The position numbers and the translations under genes were made by a program. Shown here piece after piece: positions 52,965-62,719 of a DNA stretch of 64,000 nt (positions are counted from its first letter, which is position 1; every line of letters starts with the position of its first letter). Under the pieces are notes generated by a model, which searched no databases, was not told the DNA's origin, and was given only the letters and a program-made list of their open reading frames with translations. Source of the stretch: G963665085 sp963665085 (lineage in GTDB: Bacteria > Bacteroidota > Bacteroidia > Bacteroidales > JAAAOM01); contig CAXXXS010000002.1 of NCBI GenBank assembly GCA_963665085.2, forward strand, positions 1,116,001-1,180,000, given 5' to 3'.

Positions 52965-54248
52965 ATGAAAATTACATATTCTAAAGAAAATATCAAGTCT
53001 TTTGGCGGAATAAATTTCGCTGATGAAATAATCAAGAACGCAAATCTATATAAAACTATTGACGAAAGCCTTGGCAGTAGGGGCATACGAGCAGAATACA
53101 GTTATAGTGATTTAGTCCGTTCATATTTTTTACTTGTTTTATGTGGAGGCGGGTGTGCAGAGGATATCACAGAACACTTACGCGATGAGCTCGAACAAGT
53201 AAAAGAGTTTAAGGTATGTTCTGCAGATACATTGCTGCGTATGCAAAAAGAACTGTCAACCGAAAAGGAAACATTTATATCAAAAGGGAATATTGAGCAC
53301 GACTTCAATATCAACCTAAACCTTAATAGGCTTATGGTCCAGTTGTTGGTCAAGACAAAACAACTTTCTGCCAATACTGACAATTATATATTTGATTACG
53401 ACAACCAGTTTATCCCCACAGGGAAATACGATTCTAAACGCAGTTATAAGAAGGACGATGGATATTTCCCGGGCATTGCAACTATAGGGAACCACCCGGT
53501 TTATATTGAAAACAGAAACGGGAACAGCAATGTAAAATACAAACAGGAACAGACACTTGAAAATGCATATGGCATTTTAAAAGAATTTGGGATAAAACCA
53601 AAGTACAGCCGTATGGACTGTGGCTCTTTCGACAAAGAAGTCCTTCCCGTGATAGAATCCAATAGCCAATACTTTTTTATCAGGGCGCAACGTTGTGCCT
53701 CTTTGTATGATGAAATAAAACAAATCGGAACATGGCAAGAAGTAGAAATAGGCTTTAAGAAATATCAAGTAGCATCAATCTGGTACGCCCCCTTTGGCCA
53801 AGAAAAAACTTACCGCTATGTAATCAGTAGGGAAAAGAACAGCGATGGACAAACAGACCTTTTTACCGGCGATGATTTTAAATACAGGGCTATTATGACC
53901 AATGAACCGCTGATGTCTGATTTGGAAGTGATCCTGTTCTACAACGATAGGGGTGAAAGCGAACGTCTGTTCGATGAAATGAACAATGACTTTTTATGGA
54001 AAAAAATGCCATTCTCTTTTCTTCATGAAAATACGGTATTCTTAATATTGATGGCAATTTGCCGAAATATGTTTCATTTCCTGACAAACTTCCTTAGTGC
54101 CAAATTAGATTTTATCAAACCAAACTTCAGATTAAAGAAGTTTATATTCCGGTTTATGGTGGTCCCTTCAAAATGGATAAAACGTGGACGACAGCATATT
54201 TTGAAGCTGTTTTCCACAAAACAATATCACCTATTGTTGCTTGATTAA
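52965..54248 (+). CDS. IS1380 family transposase
   Basis: A 427-residue DDE transposase. The IS1380 N-terminal KSFGGINFADEIIK and the LVLCGGGCAEDITEHLRDE segment are typical, and the catalytic acidic residues are seen in FDYDNQFIPT (Asp about 143), RMDCGSFDKE (Asp about 217) and YNDRGESERLFDEMN (Glu about 330). Frame and length appear intact, so it should be active. Confidence 0.95.
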   Translation: MKITYSKENIKSFGGINFADEIIKNANLYKTIDESLGSRGIRAEYSYSDLVRSYFLLVLCGGGCAEDITEHLRDELEQVKEFKVCSADTLLRMQKELSTEKETFISKGNIEHDFNINLNLNRLMVQLLVKTKQLSANTDNYIFDYDNQFIPTGKYDSKRSYKKDDGYFPGIATIGNHPVYIENRNGNSNVKYKQEQTLENAYGILKEFGIKPKYSRMDCGSFDKEVLPVIESNSQYFFIRAQRCASLYDEIKQIGTWQEVEIGFKKYQVASIWYAPFGQEKTYRYVISREKNSDGQTDLFTGDDFKYRAIMTNEPLMSDLEVILFYNDRGESERLFDEMNNDFLWKKMPFSFLHENTVFLILMAICRNMFHFLTNFLSAKLDFIKPNFRLKKFIFRFMVVPSKWIKRGRQHILKLFSTKQYHLLLLD

Positions 54249-54499
54249 CAGACAAATATTTTAATAAGGCTTGGGAAAACTGCATTCATGTGTAAAAACT
54301 AAATATCTGTATATCAGGATTGTATACTAACAACGATTGGTAGCCTACATATATATAACAATAATAAAGGCTAGATACCCAAAAATTGCTTCTTGAAAAT
54401 AAAATTATACCAGTAAGCTTTTATAACATACTCGAAATGCAGTAGTTTTCCCTGAAAATAATGATAAATAAGAGTTTTTTCTATTCCAAATTATTAATC

Positions 54500-54512
54500 T
54501 GCGGATTTAAGG
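54500..54512. repeat. IS1380 right terminal inverted repeat
   Basis: TGCGGATTTAAGG, exact reverse complement of the left end. Confidence 0.9.
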
Positions 54513-54517
54513 AATTA
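54513..54517. repeat. Target site duplication, right copy
   Basis: AATTA directly right of the IS, matching 52845-52849. Confidence 0.85.
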
Positions 54518-55724
54518 TTTAAAATTTCATAATCAAGAATTAGAGCTTAAGGTAAGAGAAAGAACATCTGAACTAGAGACTGCATTGCTAAAAGCCCAGG
54601 AGGGTGAAATTCTTAAGACTGCATTCCTGGCAAATCTATCGCATGAAATAAGAACTCCATTAAATGGGATTTTGGGCTTTACCGATGTTTTATCTTACTA
54701 TTTAGAAGATAACAACGAACTAACCCAGTATCTTAATTTAATAAAAACATCTGGAAAACAGTTGTTAGGAATTTTGTCTGATGTATTAGTTATGTCTAAA
54801 ATAGAAGCTGGTCAAATTGAACTAAAAAAAGACAATATTTATTTGGACAAATTCTTACAAGAAATTTATATTTTTTTTCTACCACAGGCAAAAATCCATG
54901 CCCTGAAACTGGTTATAGAAAAAGACAATACTCGTGAAACTTGTTGTGTAATTGCTGATGCGATAAGATTAAGACAGGTAATTGATAATCTAATTAATAA
55001 TGCATTAAAATTTACTAAAGAAGGTGAAATAAAATTTGGCTATTTAATTAAAGAGGATCAAATACATTTCTTTGTTAAAGATACGGGTATTGGAATTGAT
55101 CCCGAACATCATGATAAAATTTTTGAAAGGTTCCAACAAGTTGAACAAGATTACCTGAAAAACTTCAATGGAATAGGATTAGGATTAGCTATATGCAAAT
55201 CATTAGTTGAAATAATGGGGGGCCGAATTGGTATAAAATCAGAAATAAATAAGGGGTCTGAATTTTATTTCAGCATTCCATATATCAAAGGCACGAACAT
55301 AGAAGAGAATATTAATGAAAAAATAAATAAAAAGAAAAATGCTATTAGTAAAATATTAATAGTTGATGACGAACCAATTAATCTGATTTTACTGGAAGAG
55401 ATTATTAAAACAGAATTTGGTGATGTTATTCTTACTGCAACGAATGGGAAGGAAGCTGTTAAACAGTGCCTTAATAATGAAAATATTAATCTAGTTTTGA
55501 TTGACATAAAAATGCCTGTAATGAATGGTATTGAAGCCACAAAAATAATAAAAGAAAAAAGGCCCGAACTAATAATTATTGCGCAATCTGCATATAATGC
55601 GCAATCAGATAAAAAAAATGCAATCCAGGCTGGTTGTAATGATTTTATATCAAAGCCTATTCAAAAATATGATTTAGTAAATATGATCAAAAAACATATA
55701 TTTTTTGAAGTAGAAATAATGTGA
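54513..55724 (+). pseudogene. 3' fragment of CBS-domain hybrid histidine kinase (HisKA-HATPase-REC)
   Basis: The interrupted remainder of the gene begun at 52524. In restored numbering (510 residues) a coiled linker (NQELELKVRERTSELETAL) leads to HisKA with His151 in ANLSHEIRTPLNG, HATPase with DNLINNALKFTKEG, VKDTGIGIDPEH and GIGLGLAICKSLVEIMGGR, then a receiver with VDDEPIN, phosphoacceptor Asp438 in LVLIDIKMPVMNG and the ISKPI lysine. No ATG lies near the fragment start; TTG at 54585 is the only early choice, so the kinase part might be made at a low level without its sensor. Confidence 0.82.
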
Positions 55725-55769
55725 CATCTTATATATTTTAAGTCTTAATTCAAATAAAAGAAATTGGCA

Positions 55770-56720
55770 ATGCATAATTTAATAATGTATTTTGGTTTTT
55801 TATTTGCAGCTTACTCGGTTGTAGCTAACGATGTCATTCAAACTTTAGGAACATTTCTTACTTCTAACGCAAAAAGAAAATGGTGGATATTATGGGGCTA
55901 TGCTGGAATTCTATTAACAACAGTAGTTATCGTTGGTTGGTTTTTGAATAATGGAGATGTTAGCTATGGACGGCTAAATAATATACCATTTCCTGAGAAT
56001 TTCTATTGGTGGTATATTTTGCCGCCAATAATATTATTAATAGTTACCCAATTTGGTTTACCAGTAAGTACAACGTTCATGATATTAAGCGTTTTCTCTT
56101 CAAAACAAGTAATTGAAAAGATGGTGCTAAAATCAATTACAGGATACGGAGTTGCTTTTATAACCGCATTCTTAATCTACTTGTTAATTGCTAAAAAATT
56201 TGAAACGAAAGATGCCACAAGCAAAGCTTTGGCAAAAAAACAACACATGTTCTGGATATCCGCTCAATGGCTAAGCACTGGATTTTTATGGGTACAGTGG
56301 CTTATTCAGGATTTTGCAAATATATACGTCTATTTACCGCGTCAATTAAACCTTACAACCTTACTAATATCACTGGGTGTAATTTTAAGTTTATTGGCTT
56401 TTGTCTTTCAAAGAAAAGGAGGAAAGATTCAGGAAGTGGTCCGGCAAAAAACAAATTCAGCACATATCCGTTCTGCAACACTAATCGACCTAAGTTATGG
56501 TATTGTATTATTCTTTTTTACAACAATAAACCCTATACCAATGAGCACAACATGGACTTTTGTTGGGATACTTGCTGGAAGGGAATTTGCAATAAGCTAT
56601 TTATTGGAAAAGCACAAGATAAAGGAAACTTACAAAAAGATTTACTCAGACCTGGCAAAAGTTAATGCCGGATTAATAATAAGTATCTTACTAGCATTAC
56701 TAATTAAAACATTAAAATAA
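55770..56720 (+). CDS. PiT-family-like permease
   Basis: A polytopic protein of about 316 residues with two related motifs typical of the PiT phosphate/sulfate permease fold: VVANDVIQTLGTFLTSN near residue 18 and later GLPVSTTFMILSVFSSK, with the second repeat holding INPIPMSTTWTFVGILAGREF. It is shorter than usual PiT proteins (400 or more). ATG at 55770 is preferred over TTG at 55764. The stop overlaps the next start in a TAATG. Confidence 0.7.
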   Translation: MHNLIMYFGFLFAAYSVVANDVIQTLGTFLTSNAKRKWWILWGYAGILLTTVVIVGWFLNNGDVSYGRLNNIPFPENFYWWYILPPIILLIVTQFGLPVSTTFMILSVFSSKQVIEKMVLKSITGYGVAFITAFLIYLLIAKKFETKDATSKALAKKQHMFWISAQWLSTGFLWVQWLIQDFANIYVYLPRQLNLTTLLISLGVILSLLAFVFQRKGGKIQEVVRQKTNSAHIRSATLIDLSYGIVLFFFTTINPIPMSTTWTFVGILAGREFAISYLLEKHKIKETYKKIYSDLAKVNAGLIISILLALLIKTLK

Positions 56721-57112
56721 TGTCAATGATAAATCAAAACCCGGCACGTCCGGGTTATTCAACAATAAGTCCGTATTTTATTGTTCAAAACAGCGATGAA
56801 CAGGTACAATTTATTAAATCAGTTTTTAGTTCCGAAATATCAGAACAGGTTAAAGAAAATACAGACGGGAGAAAAGAGCTAAAAATTGGCAACACAACGC
56901 TGTTTATTCAGCCATCTGCAGAAAATTTACAGGCCAGACAAAGCACCGTTTATGTTTATGTAAAAAATATTAACGACACCTATACAAAAGCTCTCGGAAG
57001 TAATGCAAAATCTATTTTCAAACCAGTTGAGAATAAAAATGGGGATGCTGAATGTGCATTCGAAGATGTACAGGGAAACATCTGGTTCTGTGCTAAGTTT
57101 GGAAAAATATGA
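56720..57112 (+). CDS. VOC (glyoxalase/bleomycin resistance) superfamily protein
   Basis: A 130-residue protein with the VOC repeat pattern: STISPYFIVQNSDEQVQFIKSVF in the first half and VYVYVKNINDTYTKAL ... AECAFEDVQGNIWFCAKFG in the second. The DVQGNIW segment matches the PhnB-like subgroup. The metal-ligand positions are incompletely kept. It starts at the TAATG overlap with the PiT-like gene, so translation is coupled. Confidence 0.75.
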   Translation: MSMINQNPARPGYSTISPYFIVQNSDEQVQFIKSVFSSEISEQVKENTDGRKELKIGNTTLFIQPSAENLQARQSTVYVYVKNINDTYTKALGSNAKSIFKPVENKNGDAECAFEDVQGNIWFCAKFGKI

Positions 57113-57163
57113 TGTTTTTCAGTTACTATTCAAAAAAAATCCGTCAAAATATAAAAAGCTACA

Positions 57164-57517
57164 ATGAAGCATATTTTCATATTATTGGCTATTATTTTGA
57201 CCTATTCGGTAACAGAAGGAAAAGGTTCGAAAAACCATAGTAAAAATAATGTATTAGTATGTCCGGCTTCTGAGAGCCGTATTATTACCCCAGATGTTTC
57301 TGGATTATTCAATATACCCACTAAAGAAAATACGCAAAGCTTTTTTCGGCAGATATTTCCTACTCTCAGAAATGGTTTCCCTGCTAAATTACAGGCGAAT
57401 ACAAATGTTGATCCTGGCAGAAATAAGAAAATATCAAATTATATCATTTTTACCAGATGTCAAATAAAAAGATTGGAAGGTACAGATATAATCCATCCGT
57501 TTAATTATTTCTGGTAG
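57164..57517 (+). CDS. Small exported protein of unknown function
   Basis: A 117-residue protein with a likely signal peptide (MKHIFILLAIILTYSVTEGKG) and a polar mature part with two cysteines. It is not recognised; compositional evidence only. It follows the VOC gene by 51 bp. Confidence 0.45.
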   Translation: MKHIFILLAIILTYSVTEGKGSKNHSKNNVLVCPASESRIITPDVSGLFNIPTKENTQSFFRQIFPTLRNGFPAKLQANTNVDPGRNKKISNYIIFTRCQIKRLEGTDIIHPFNYFW

Positions 57518-57721
57518 TACCCTTACTTTATTTCCTGAAATGAGGGTGTCACAAAAGTATTTTTATTCCCCGGCACACCTATAAAGTTAAAGAGCACAAA
57601 ATACGCAAAGTATTAGATGTTAATCTTTTATTCTTTGCTGGATTTGCAAAAAAACTTAACAATTTTCAAGTAAAATATTCTTTTCAGACCGTTCAAACAA
57701 TAAATATTAACAATTAAAAAA

Positions 57722-58312
57722 ATGAACTTAAATATTATATTAAGCTGGTCTATTACAATATTGGGCTTTGTTGGCCTGGTCGTTTTTTTTAGGATAAAAA
57801 ATAAAATCAGCAATAAAAAAAATCTGGCACCATTGGCAACATTTGCCAAGAGTTACAATTCAACTATTTCAGATTATGATATATGGGACAAAACCCTAAT
57901 TGGTATTGATAACAGAACAATTAACAGGTTGTTTTTTATCCGTCGTTTGCCAAACGGGGAAATACACCAGGTAATTGATATATCAGATGTTTCCGGATGT
58001 AGGATGTCTAAACTCGAACGAAAAATTAAAATTAACGATAAAATTGAAAATGTAGTAGACAAGATTGAAGTGATTCTTACTTTTAATAATAACACGCCAG
58101 ATTTGGCATTAGAATTTTATAATACTGATTATGACAGATTGGTTTTAACAGGAGAATTACAACTAGCTCAAAAATGGCTAAAAACGATAAATATAATCGT
58201 AAGCAACAACCAGAATTTGAAAGTAATGAAATTAGATAAAACAAAAGCCGGCCATGTAATTGACTGGCCTATAAAAGGGAAGGATGAATTTCCAGGGCGA
58301 AAAAGGGCTTAA
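57722..58312 (+). CDS. Membrane-anchored protein of unknown function
   Basis: A 196-residue protein with one N-terminal membrane segment (about 5-23), followed by a basic stretch and a cytosolic-type domain with alternating strands (IDNRTINRLFFIRRLPNGE, NVVDKIEVILTFNNNTPDLALEFYN). It is not recognised. It stands alone between two AT-rich gaps. Confidence 0.55.
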   Translation: MNLNIILSWSITILGFVGLVVFFRIKNKISNKKNLAPLATFAKSYNSTISDYDIWDKTLIGIDNRTINRLFFIRRLPNGEIHQVIDISDVSGCRMSKLERKIKINDKIENVVDKIEVILTFNNNTPDLALEFYNTDYDRLVLTGELQLAQKWLKTINIIVSNNQNLKVMKLDKTKAGHVIDWPIKGKDEFPGRKRA

Positions 58313-58531
58313 TGGATATAACATTGGGTATAACAAACATTGTTGAAGAATATTCCCTCTAAATAGTTAAAAGTAAAAAAAGCGATTTATCTTATTTGTT
58401 TTTAATAGGTTAATATAAGGTTATTAAAAACTACCTGCTTTTTGCATGATTTTTTAAATACCTGGTAGAAATGCATTTTTTGCCTTTCTTTCTATTTTGT
58501 CTTCAGTCCCCTGCGCTAATTTTACTTTTGT

Positions 58532-59566
58532 TTAATTTTTAAGTGTATCCAACAGGTATAATCCAAAATATGTCAGCAAAAAAGCTATTGCCGGGGCAAT
58601 AATCCAAACTACAAAAAATCGGTTAACATGTGTTTTCTTAAAAATATTTTTAGCCCCCAATTTAGCTACACCAATACCCAATATTGCCGCAACATTTACC
58701 TGAACTAAAGATGAGGGTATACCTTTAAATATAGAAGCTACAAGCAATAAGCTAGCCGAGACAAATGCAATTATAACTGCCTCAATCTTACCTAACATAA
58801 TAATATCTTTACCGGTATGCTTAACAATTTTATAGCCAAACAAGGAGCTTCCTATTCCGAAATTTGGTGCCACTAAAAGTGTAGATAGAATAATTATAAG
58901 TAGGAAATTTGATTCATTAAATTTAATATTAAGCTCGTTTATTGACATTACGGCAATGGGTCCGGCTGCATTTGCAACATTATTTGCACCAATTGAGAAG
59001 GCAACATAAAGAGAAGTTGCTATAATTAATACTTTAACAACAAGGTGGTTATTCACCGAAGCTGATAAAAAAACACCTTTTTTGCGTAATGGGTTATATA
59101 TATACTTCCCGGTAAAATAACATACCACATATGCAATTAAAGGTAAAACAAACCAGGCTGGTATTATTTCCAGGAAAAGTTTGTTTTGGTTAAATTCCTG
59201 AAAATAAAATGATGCAGCAGAGATTGATAGAACAGTTGCCTGGCTTGTAGATTGTGGTATACCAAGAAGGTTTGCTAAAAATAAAGAGAGGGCTATTGAC
59301 AGTAATATTATGGTTGTAACTTTGAAATCCAACCTATCAGGATTAATTAGTTCAGAGCCAATTGTTAAAGCTGTAGATTTTCCTGCAATAATTGCCCCTA
59401 GAAAAACCATAATACCAAAAAGCCCTGGTATTAAGTTCCGTCTAATTACACCAGAACCAAACGCCAGGGAGAAAGAAGGTTCAGTACCACTACCTCCCAT
59501 ATTAATGGCAAGGAACATGGCAACTAAAAAAGGAATAAGTAAATGGTGAAAAATAGGAGAAGCCAT
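58532..59566 (-). CDS. PiT-family inorganic anion (phosphate/sulfate) transporter
   Basis: A 344-residue permease with about 9-10 membrane segments. The second PiT repeat motif is intact (FSIGANNVANAAGP, about 195), and the inner GIPQSTSQATVLSISAASF and GIPSSLVQVNVAAILGIG segments match. The first repeat motif, normally GANDVANA-like, reads INMGGSGTEPSFSLAFG, a form I associate with Bacteroidota members. Phosphate is the default substrate, sulfate is possible (CysP-like). A STAS-domain gene lies directly upstream in the same direction. Confidence 0.8.
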   Translation of the reverse strand: MASPIFHHLLIPFLVAMFLAINMGGSGTEPSFSLAFGSGVIRRNLIPGLFGIMVFLGAIIAGKSTALTIGSELINPDRLDFKVTTIILLSIALSLFLANLLGIPQSTSQATVLSISAASFYFQEFNQNKLFLEIIPAWFVLPLIAYVVCYFTGKYIYNPLRKKGVFLSASVNNHLVVKVLIIATSLYVAFSIGANNVANAAGPIAVMSINELNIKFNESNFLLIIILSTLLVAPNFGIGSSLFGYKIVKHTGKDIIMLGKIEAVIIAFVSASLLLVASIFKGIPSSLVQVNVAAILGIGVAKLGAKNIFKKTHVNRFFVVWIIAPAIAFLLTYFGLYLLDTLKN

Positions 59567-59589
59567 TCAGATTTGTTTTATTTCACCAT

Positions 59590-59913
59590 TTAATCAATTT
59601 CAAACTCTTTTTGAAGCTGCGCTTTTTTATCGGTTAAGCCAGCTATTTTTGTTGTTAAAACAGGCTCTACATTGATGAAACGCAGTTTACAACCATTTTT
59701 GTCCGATACGCCCTTTAATTCATGCAGTATGTTAAATCCTCCATTATCTATAGATTTAATTCCTTTGAGATTAATGGAAATCTCCCTGTGGGATTTTATG
59801 ATTGGCATAATTTCCTTCTTGATCATATGACATTCGTTTCTTCCCAATTCCTCATTATGTCCTGTTAGAGAGGCTAAAAAATAACCTTCCCCTGTTTTTT
59901 TTATTGTTAACAT
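59590..59913 (-). CDS. STAS-domain protein
   Basis: A 107-residue single-domain STAS protein: ISINLKGIKSIDNGGFNILHELKGVSDKNGCKLRFINVEP follows the anti-anti-sigma fold. The phosphorylatable Ser of the usual DSSG loop is replaced (DNGG), so classic SpoIIAA-type phosphorylation is unlikely. It is 23 bp upstream of the PiT-family gene, similar in logic to the STAS tail of SulP transporters but as a separate protein. Confidence 0.75.
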   Translation of the reverse strand: MLTIKKTGEGYFLASLTGHNEELGRNECHMIKKEIMPIIKSHREISINLKGIKSIDNGGFNILHELKGVSDKNGCKLRFINVEPVLTTKIAGLTDKKAQLQKEFEID

Positions 59914-59960
59914 TTTATTAAGATTTTATGAAGATGGTTTATTGGCCATCTACCAATTAA

Positions 59961-60206
59961 TTATAGAACTGCTTTTTTCTTTTTACTCTCTTTAAGCAAA
60001 GTTTGTTTTTCCACTACAGGTTTTGCAATTGGCCTGTGATAATGTTTTTCATCATCAGGTTTGAAAGTTTCCTTCTTGTTATGTATAATCACCTTATTTT
60101 CCGGTTTTAACAAGTACTTGTCTCTTGGTAATCCGGATACAACGGAGGTTGCAATATTGGCAAATGTCCCCATTACCTTTCTAATACTACCTTGTTTTGC
60201 TTTCAT
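59961..60206 (-). CDS. Small basic protein of unknown function
   Basis: An 81-residue lysine-rich protein (RKVMGTFANIATSVVSGLP near the start, ESKKKKAVL at the end). It is not recognised. It lies 47 bp upstream of the STAS gene, in the same direction, and may be the first gene of that unit. Confidence 0.5.
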   Translation of the reverse strand: MKAKQGSIRKVMGTFANIATSVVSGLPRDKYLLKPENKVIIHNKKETFKPDDEKHYHRPIAKPVVEKQTLLKESKKKKAVL

Positions 60207-60689
60207 GATAATACTTATTTTGTTTTGTATTATGACGTAAAAAATTAAAAGGGTAACTTACTTGAGAGCGATTTTTTTAGTTCCCCAAAATTATGCAATT
60301 GATAAAAACTAACCAATTGGCTCCATCAGGCTCACTCTTCAGGATTCGGTTTGTGAACAGTCAATGCTCCTGACAAATTCTTGCCTAATTTATTTTGGAT
60401 TTTAAGTTTCGGCATCCCTGCTGTTTACCAGTTAGATGATAAAATATCCCGGCACTGTATGTTAGGTGCGTTTTCCGGGACAGCCTTTGGAGCCTTCCGA
60501 AACAATAAACTTATAAAGCATGGGGTATTTCATACAGGAAACCAATTATTCTTCTGATATAGTTTAAAATTTGTTACCTATTTCTTATAACTGGTCTAAA
60601 TATTACTATGGGTAAACGCAACAACAATATTAACTTAGCAATGGCTTTTGTTCCCCGGATTATTTAACAAATAATTTATTTTTATAAAA
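60207..60689. other. 483-bp divergent intergenic region
   Basis: Between the small basic protein gene and the antiporter gene. It is less AT-rich in the middle (60320-60520), which could mark a decayed gene, but no coding frame, RNA fold or repeat is convincing. Confidence 0.4.
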
Positions 60690-62663
60690 ATGAGCAATGT
60701 GTCTTCGTTTTTTCCAATACATGAACCCTTACTGATTTTTTTGGTATTAATAGGAATCATTTTTTTATCCCCCTTTTTGTTTCGGTTAATAAAAATTCCC
60801 GATGTCGCATCATTTATTATAATGGGCGTTATCGTTGGCCCTTATGGTTTCAATATTTTAACAAAAGATTCAAGCATCGAACTTTTGGGAACAATTGGCC
60901 TATTGTATATCATGTTTATGGCTGGTCTTGAGTTAGAACCTGAAAAATTAAGAAAAAGTCGCAAAAACAGTTTGATTTTTGGGTTAGCGACTTTCATTAT
61001 TCCTTTTTTTCTTGGTATTATTGTTTCTAAACAAATTTTATTCCTCCAAAACCAGGCAATCCTATTGGTATCAATTATGTTTTCCACCCATACACTGGTA
61101 GCATATCCTATTGTAAGAAAAATTGGGGTAAATCAAGATATTTCTGTATTGACTGCTGTTGGAGGAACTATTATTACCGATACATTGGTATTAATGATAC
61201 TTTCAATTGTCACACAGGATTTTCAGGATAGGAATGTAGGGATAGAGATAACAAAATTATTGTTCTTTTTCGCAATTTATACATCCTTAGTATTTTATAT
61301 GTTTCCCCGTATAGCTGGTTGGTTTTTCAAAAACATTAAACGGGACAGGCCTGTCCATTATCTTTTTCTCTTGTTTATGGTATGTGTATCGTCATACACT
61401 GCGGAATTGATAGGGACAGAACCAATTATAGGTGCTTTTATAGCAGGAATAGCACTAAACAAGAGCATTCCCCGAAACTCGCTTTTGATGCACCACATAG
61501 ATTTTGTCGGTAATATTCTTTTCATACCTGTTTTTTTAATAAGTATAGGAATGTTGATGAATATTAAAACACTTTTTTCAGGGACTTATCTCTGGTTTGT
61601 GGCTTTTACGCTTATATTAACAGCATTTGCAGGGAAATGGCTTGCTGCTTTTTTTTCTCAAAAAATACTGAAATTTAATAGTACTCAACGTAATCTTTTA
61701 TTTGGATTAACCAGCTCGCATGCTGCTGCTACAATTGCAATAATACTTATTGGGTTTGAGAAGCACATGATTAATACTACAATATTAAATGCTACTGTTT
61801 TAATAATTTTGGTTAGTAGCCTGGCTGCTTCATTTATTACAGAGAGAGCTGGAAAAAAATTAGTTTTGAATGCCAATATCACCGCTGAGAGGATACGTAT
61901 TGAGAGAATTCTTGTGCCCATTTCAAACCCTTTTACAATGGCAAATCTTATAAGTATTGCCAGTTGTTTTCAAAAAGTGAACCAGTCGGAACCGGTGTAT
62001 ATTATTAACATTGTTAATGAAAATAAAAGTAGCAGGGAGAATATACTTAGCATAAAAGAAACGCTGGAGAAAAATGTTGATGAATTCAATACCCTGAACG
62101 AAAACCTGAAGGTGGTAACCCGCGTTGATTTAAATATTTCAAGCGGTATTATAAGAGCGGCCAAAGAATACATGGCCTCTGATATTGTTTTTGGCTGGGG
62201 AGGAAAGACAACAGCATCTCAGCGTATTTTTGGTAATATTTTTGATCATCTAGTTAGTAGTTTACAAACATTATATGCTGTTAACATTTCAGAAAATCAC
62301 ACTAAATACAATAAATTTATTATCCATATTCCTTCTAATGTTGAGTATGAACCTTCGTTTACTTCAATTATCAATAAATTAAATAAATTACCTAAACCAG
62401 AAGACCTATTAATATTTAAGGTAGAAAAAGAAGAGTGTATTGCTAAACTAAAGATGCTTTTGCCTAAGAAAAATAAATATGAAATAATATTTCAGCACAA
62501 AGATTTTAATAAAGTTGATAATGAAGAAAAAACTGTTTGCATGTTTTTTCTTTTTAGAAAAGAATCGATTGCTTTCAATGCTAAAAACAATTTTACGGTT
62601 CAAAAATTAATCAATACAAATGCAGTAAACAATTTTATTGTTATTGTTCCAGGTTTCGAATAA
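60690..62663 (+). CDS. CPA2-type cation:proton antiporter with UspA-like C-terminal domain
   Basis: A 657-residue inner-membrane protein. Residues about 10-390 form the Na+/H+ exchanger fold (VASFIIMGVIVGPYGFNIL, GLLYIMFMAGLELEPEKLR, GTEPIIGAFIAGIALN). Residues about 400-657 are a cytosolic UspA-like domain in place of the TrkA-N domain found in KefB/KefC (ERILVPISNPFTMANLISIAS, SDIVFGWGGKTTASQRIFGN). The ion is not identifiable (Na+ or K+). It fits with the other ion transport genes of the region. Confidence 0.88.
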   Translation: MSNVSSFFPIHEPLLIFLVLIGIIFLSPFLFRLIKIPDVASFIIMGVIVGPYGFNILTKDSSIELLGTIGLLYIMFMAGLELEPEKLRKSRKNSLIFGLATFIIPFFLGIIVSKQILFLQNQAILLVSIMFSTHTLVAYPIVRKIGVNQDISVLTAVGGTIITDTLVLMILSIVTQDFQDRNVGIEITKLLFFFAIYTSLVFYMFPRIAGWFFKNIKRDRPVHYLFLLFMVCVSSYTAELIGTEPIIGAFIAGIALNKSIPRNSLLMHHIDFVGNILFIPVFLISIGMLMNIKTLFSGTYLWFVAFTLILTAFAGKWLAAFFSQKILKFNSTQRNLLFGLTSSHAAATIAIILIGFEKHMINTTILNATVLIILVSSLAASFITERAGKKLVLNANITAERIRIERILVPISNPFTMANLISIASCFQKVNQSEPVYIINIVNENKSSRENILSIKETLEKNVDEFNTLNENLKVVTRVDLNISSGIIRAAKEYMASDIVFGWGGKTTASQRIFGNIFDHLVSSLQTLYAVNISENHTKYNKFIIHIPSNVEYEPSFTSIINKLNKLPKPEDLLIFKVEKEECIAKLKMLLPKKNKYEIIFQHKDFNKVDNEEKTVCMFFLFRKESIAFNAKNNFTVQKLINTNAVNNFIVIVPGFE

Positions 62664-62719
62664 ATATTTCTGAATGTTCAATATTCTATTTTTTTCAAAA
62701 AAGACGGTCTGGAAATATC

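Larger units (their letters stand above)
52850..54512 (+). mobile_element. Complete IS1380-family insertion sequence (1663 bp)
   Basis: Bounded by perfect 13-bp terminal inverted repeats, CCTTAAATCCGCA at 52850-52862 and TGCGGATTTAAGG at 54500-54512, and by a 5-bp target duplication AATTA. It carries one transposase gene. The intact ends and duplication suggest a recent insertion. Confidence 0.93.

Noticed and set aside
54585..55724. Histidine kinase taken as an independent intact gene starting at TTG
   Set aside because: The frame joins exactly to the CBS fragment across the IS, so it is the 3' part of a split gene.
56267..56665. 132-codon plus-strand frame inside the PiT-like gene
   Set aside because: Out-of-frame shadow of the permease; the permease frame shows family motifs.
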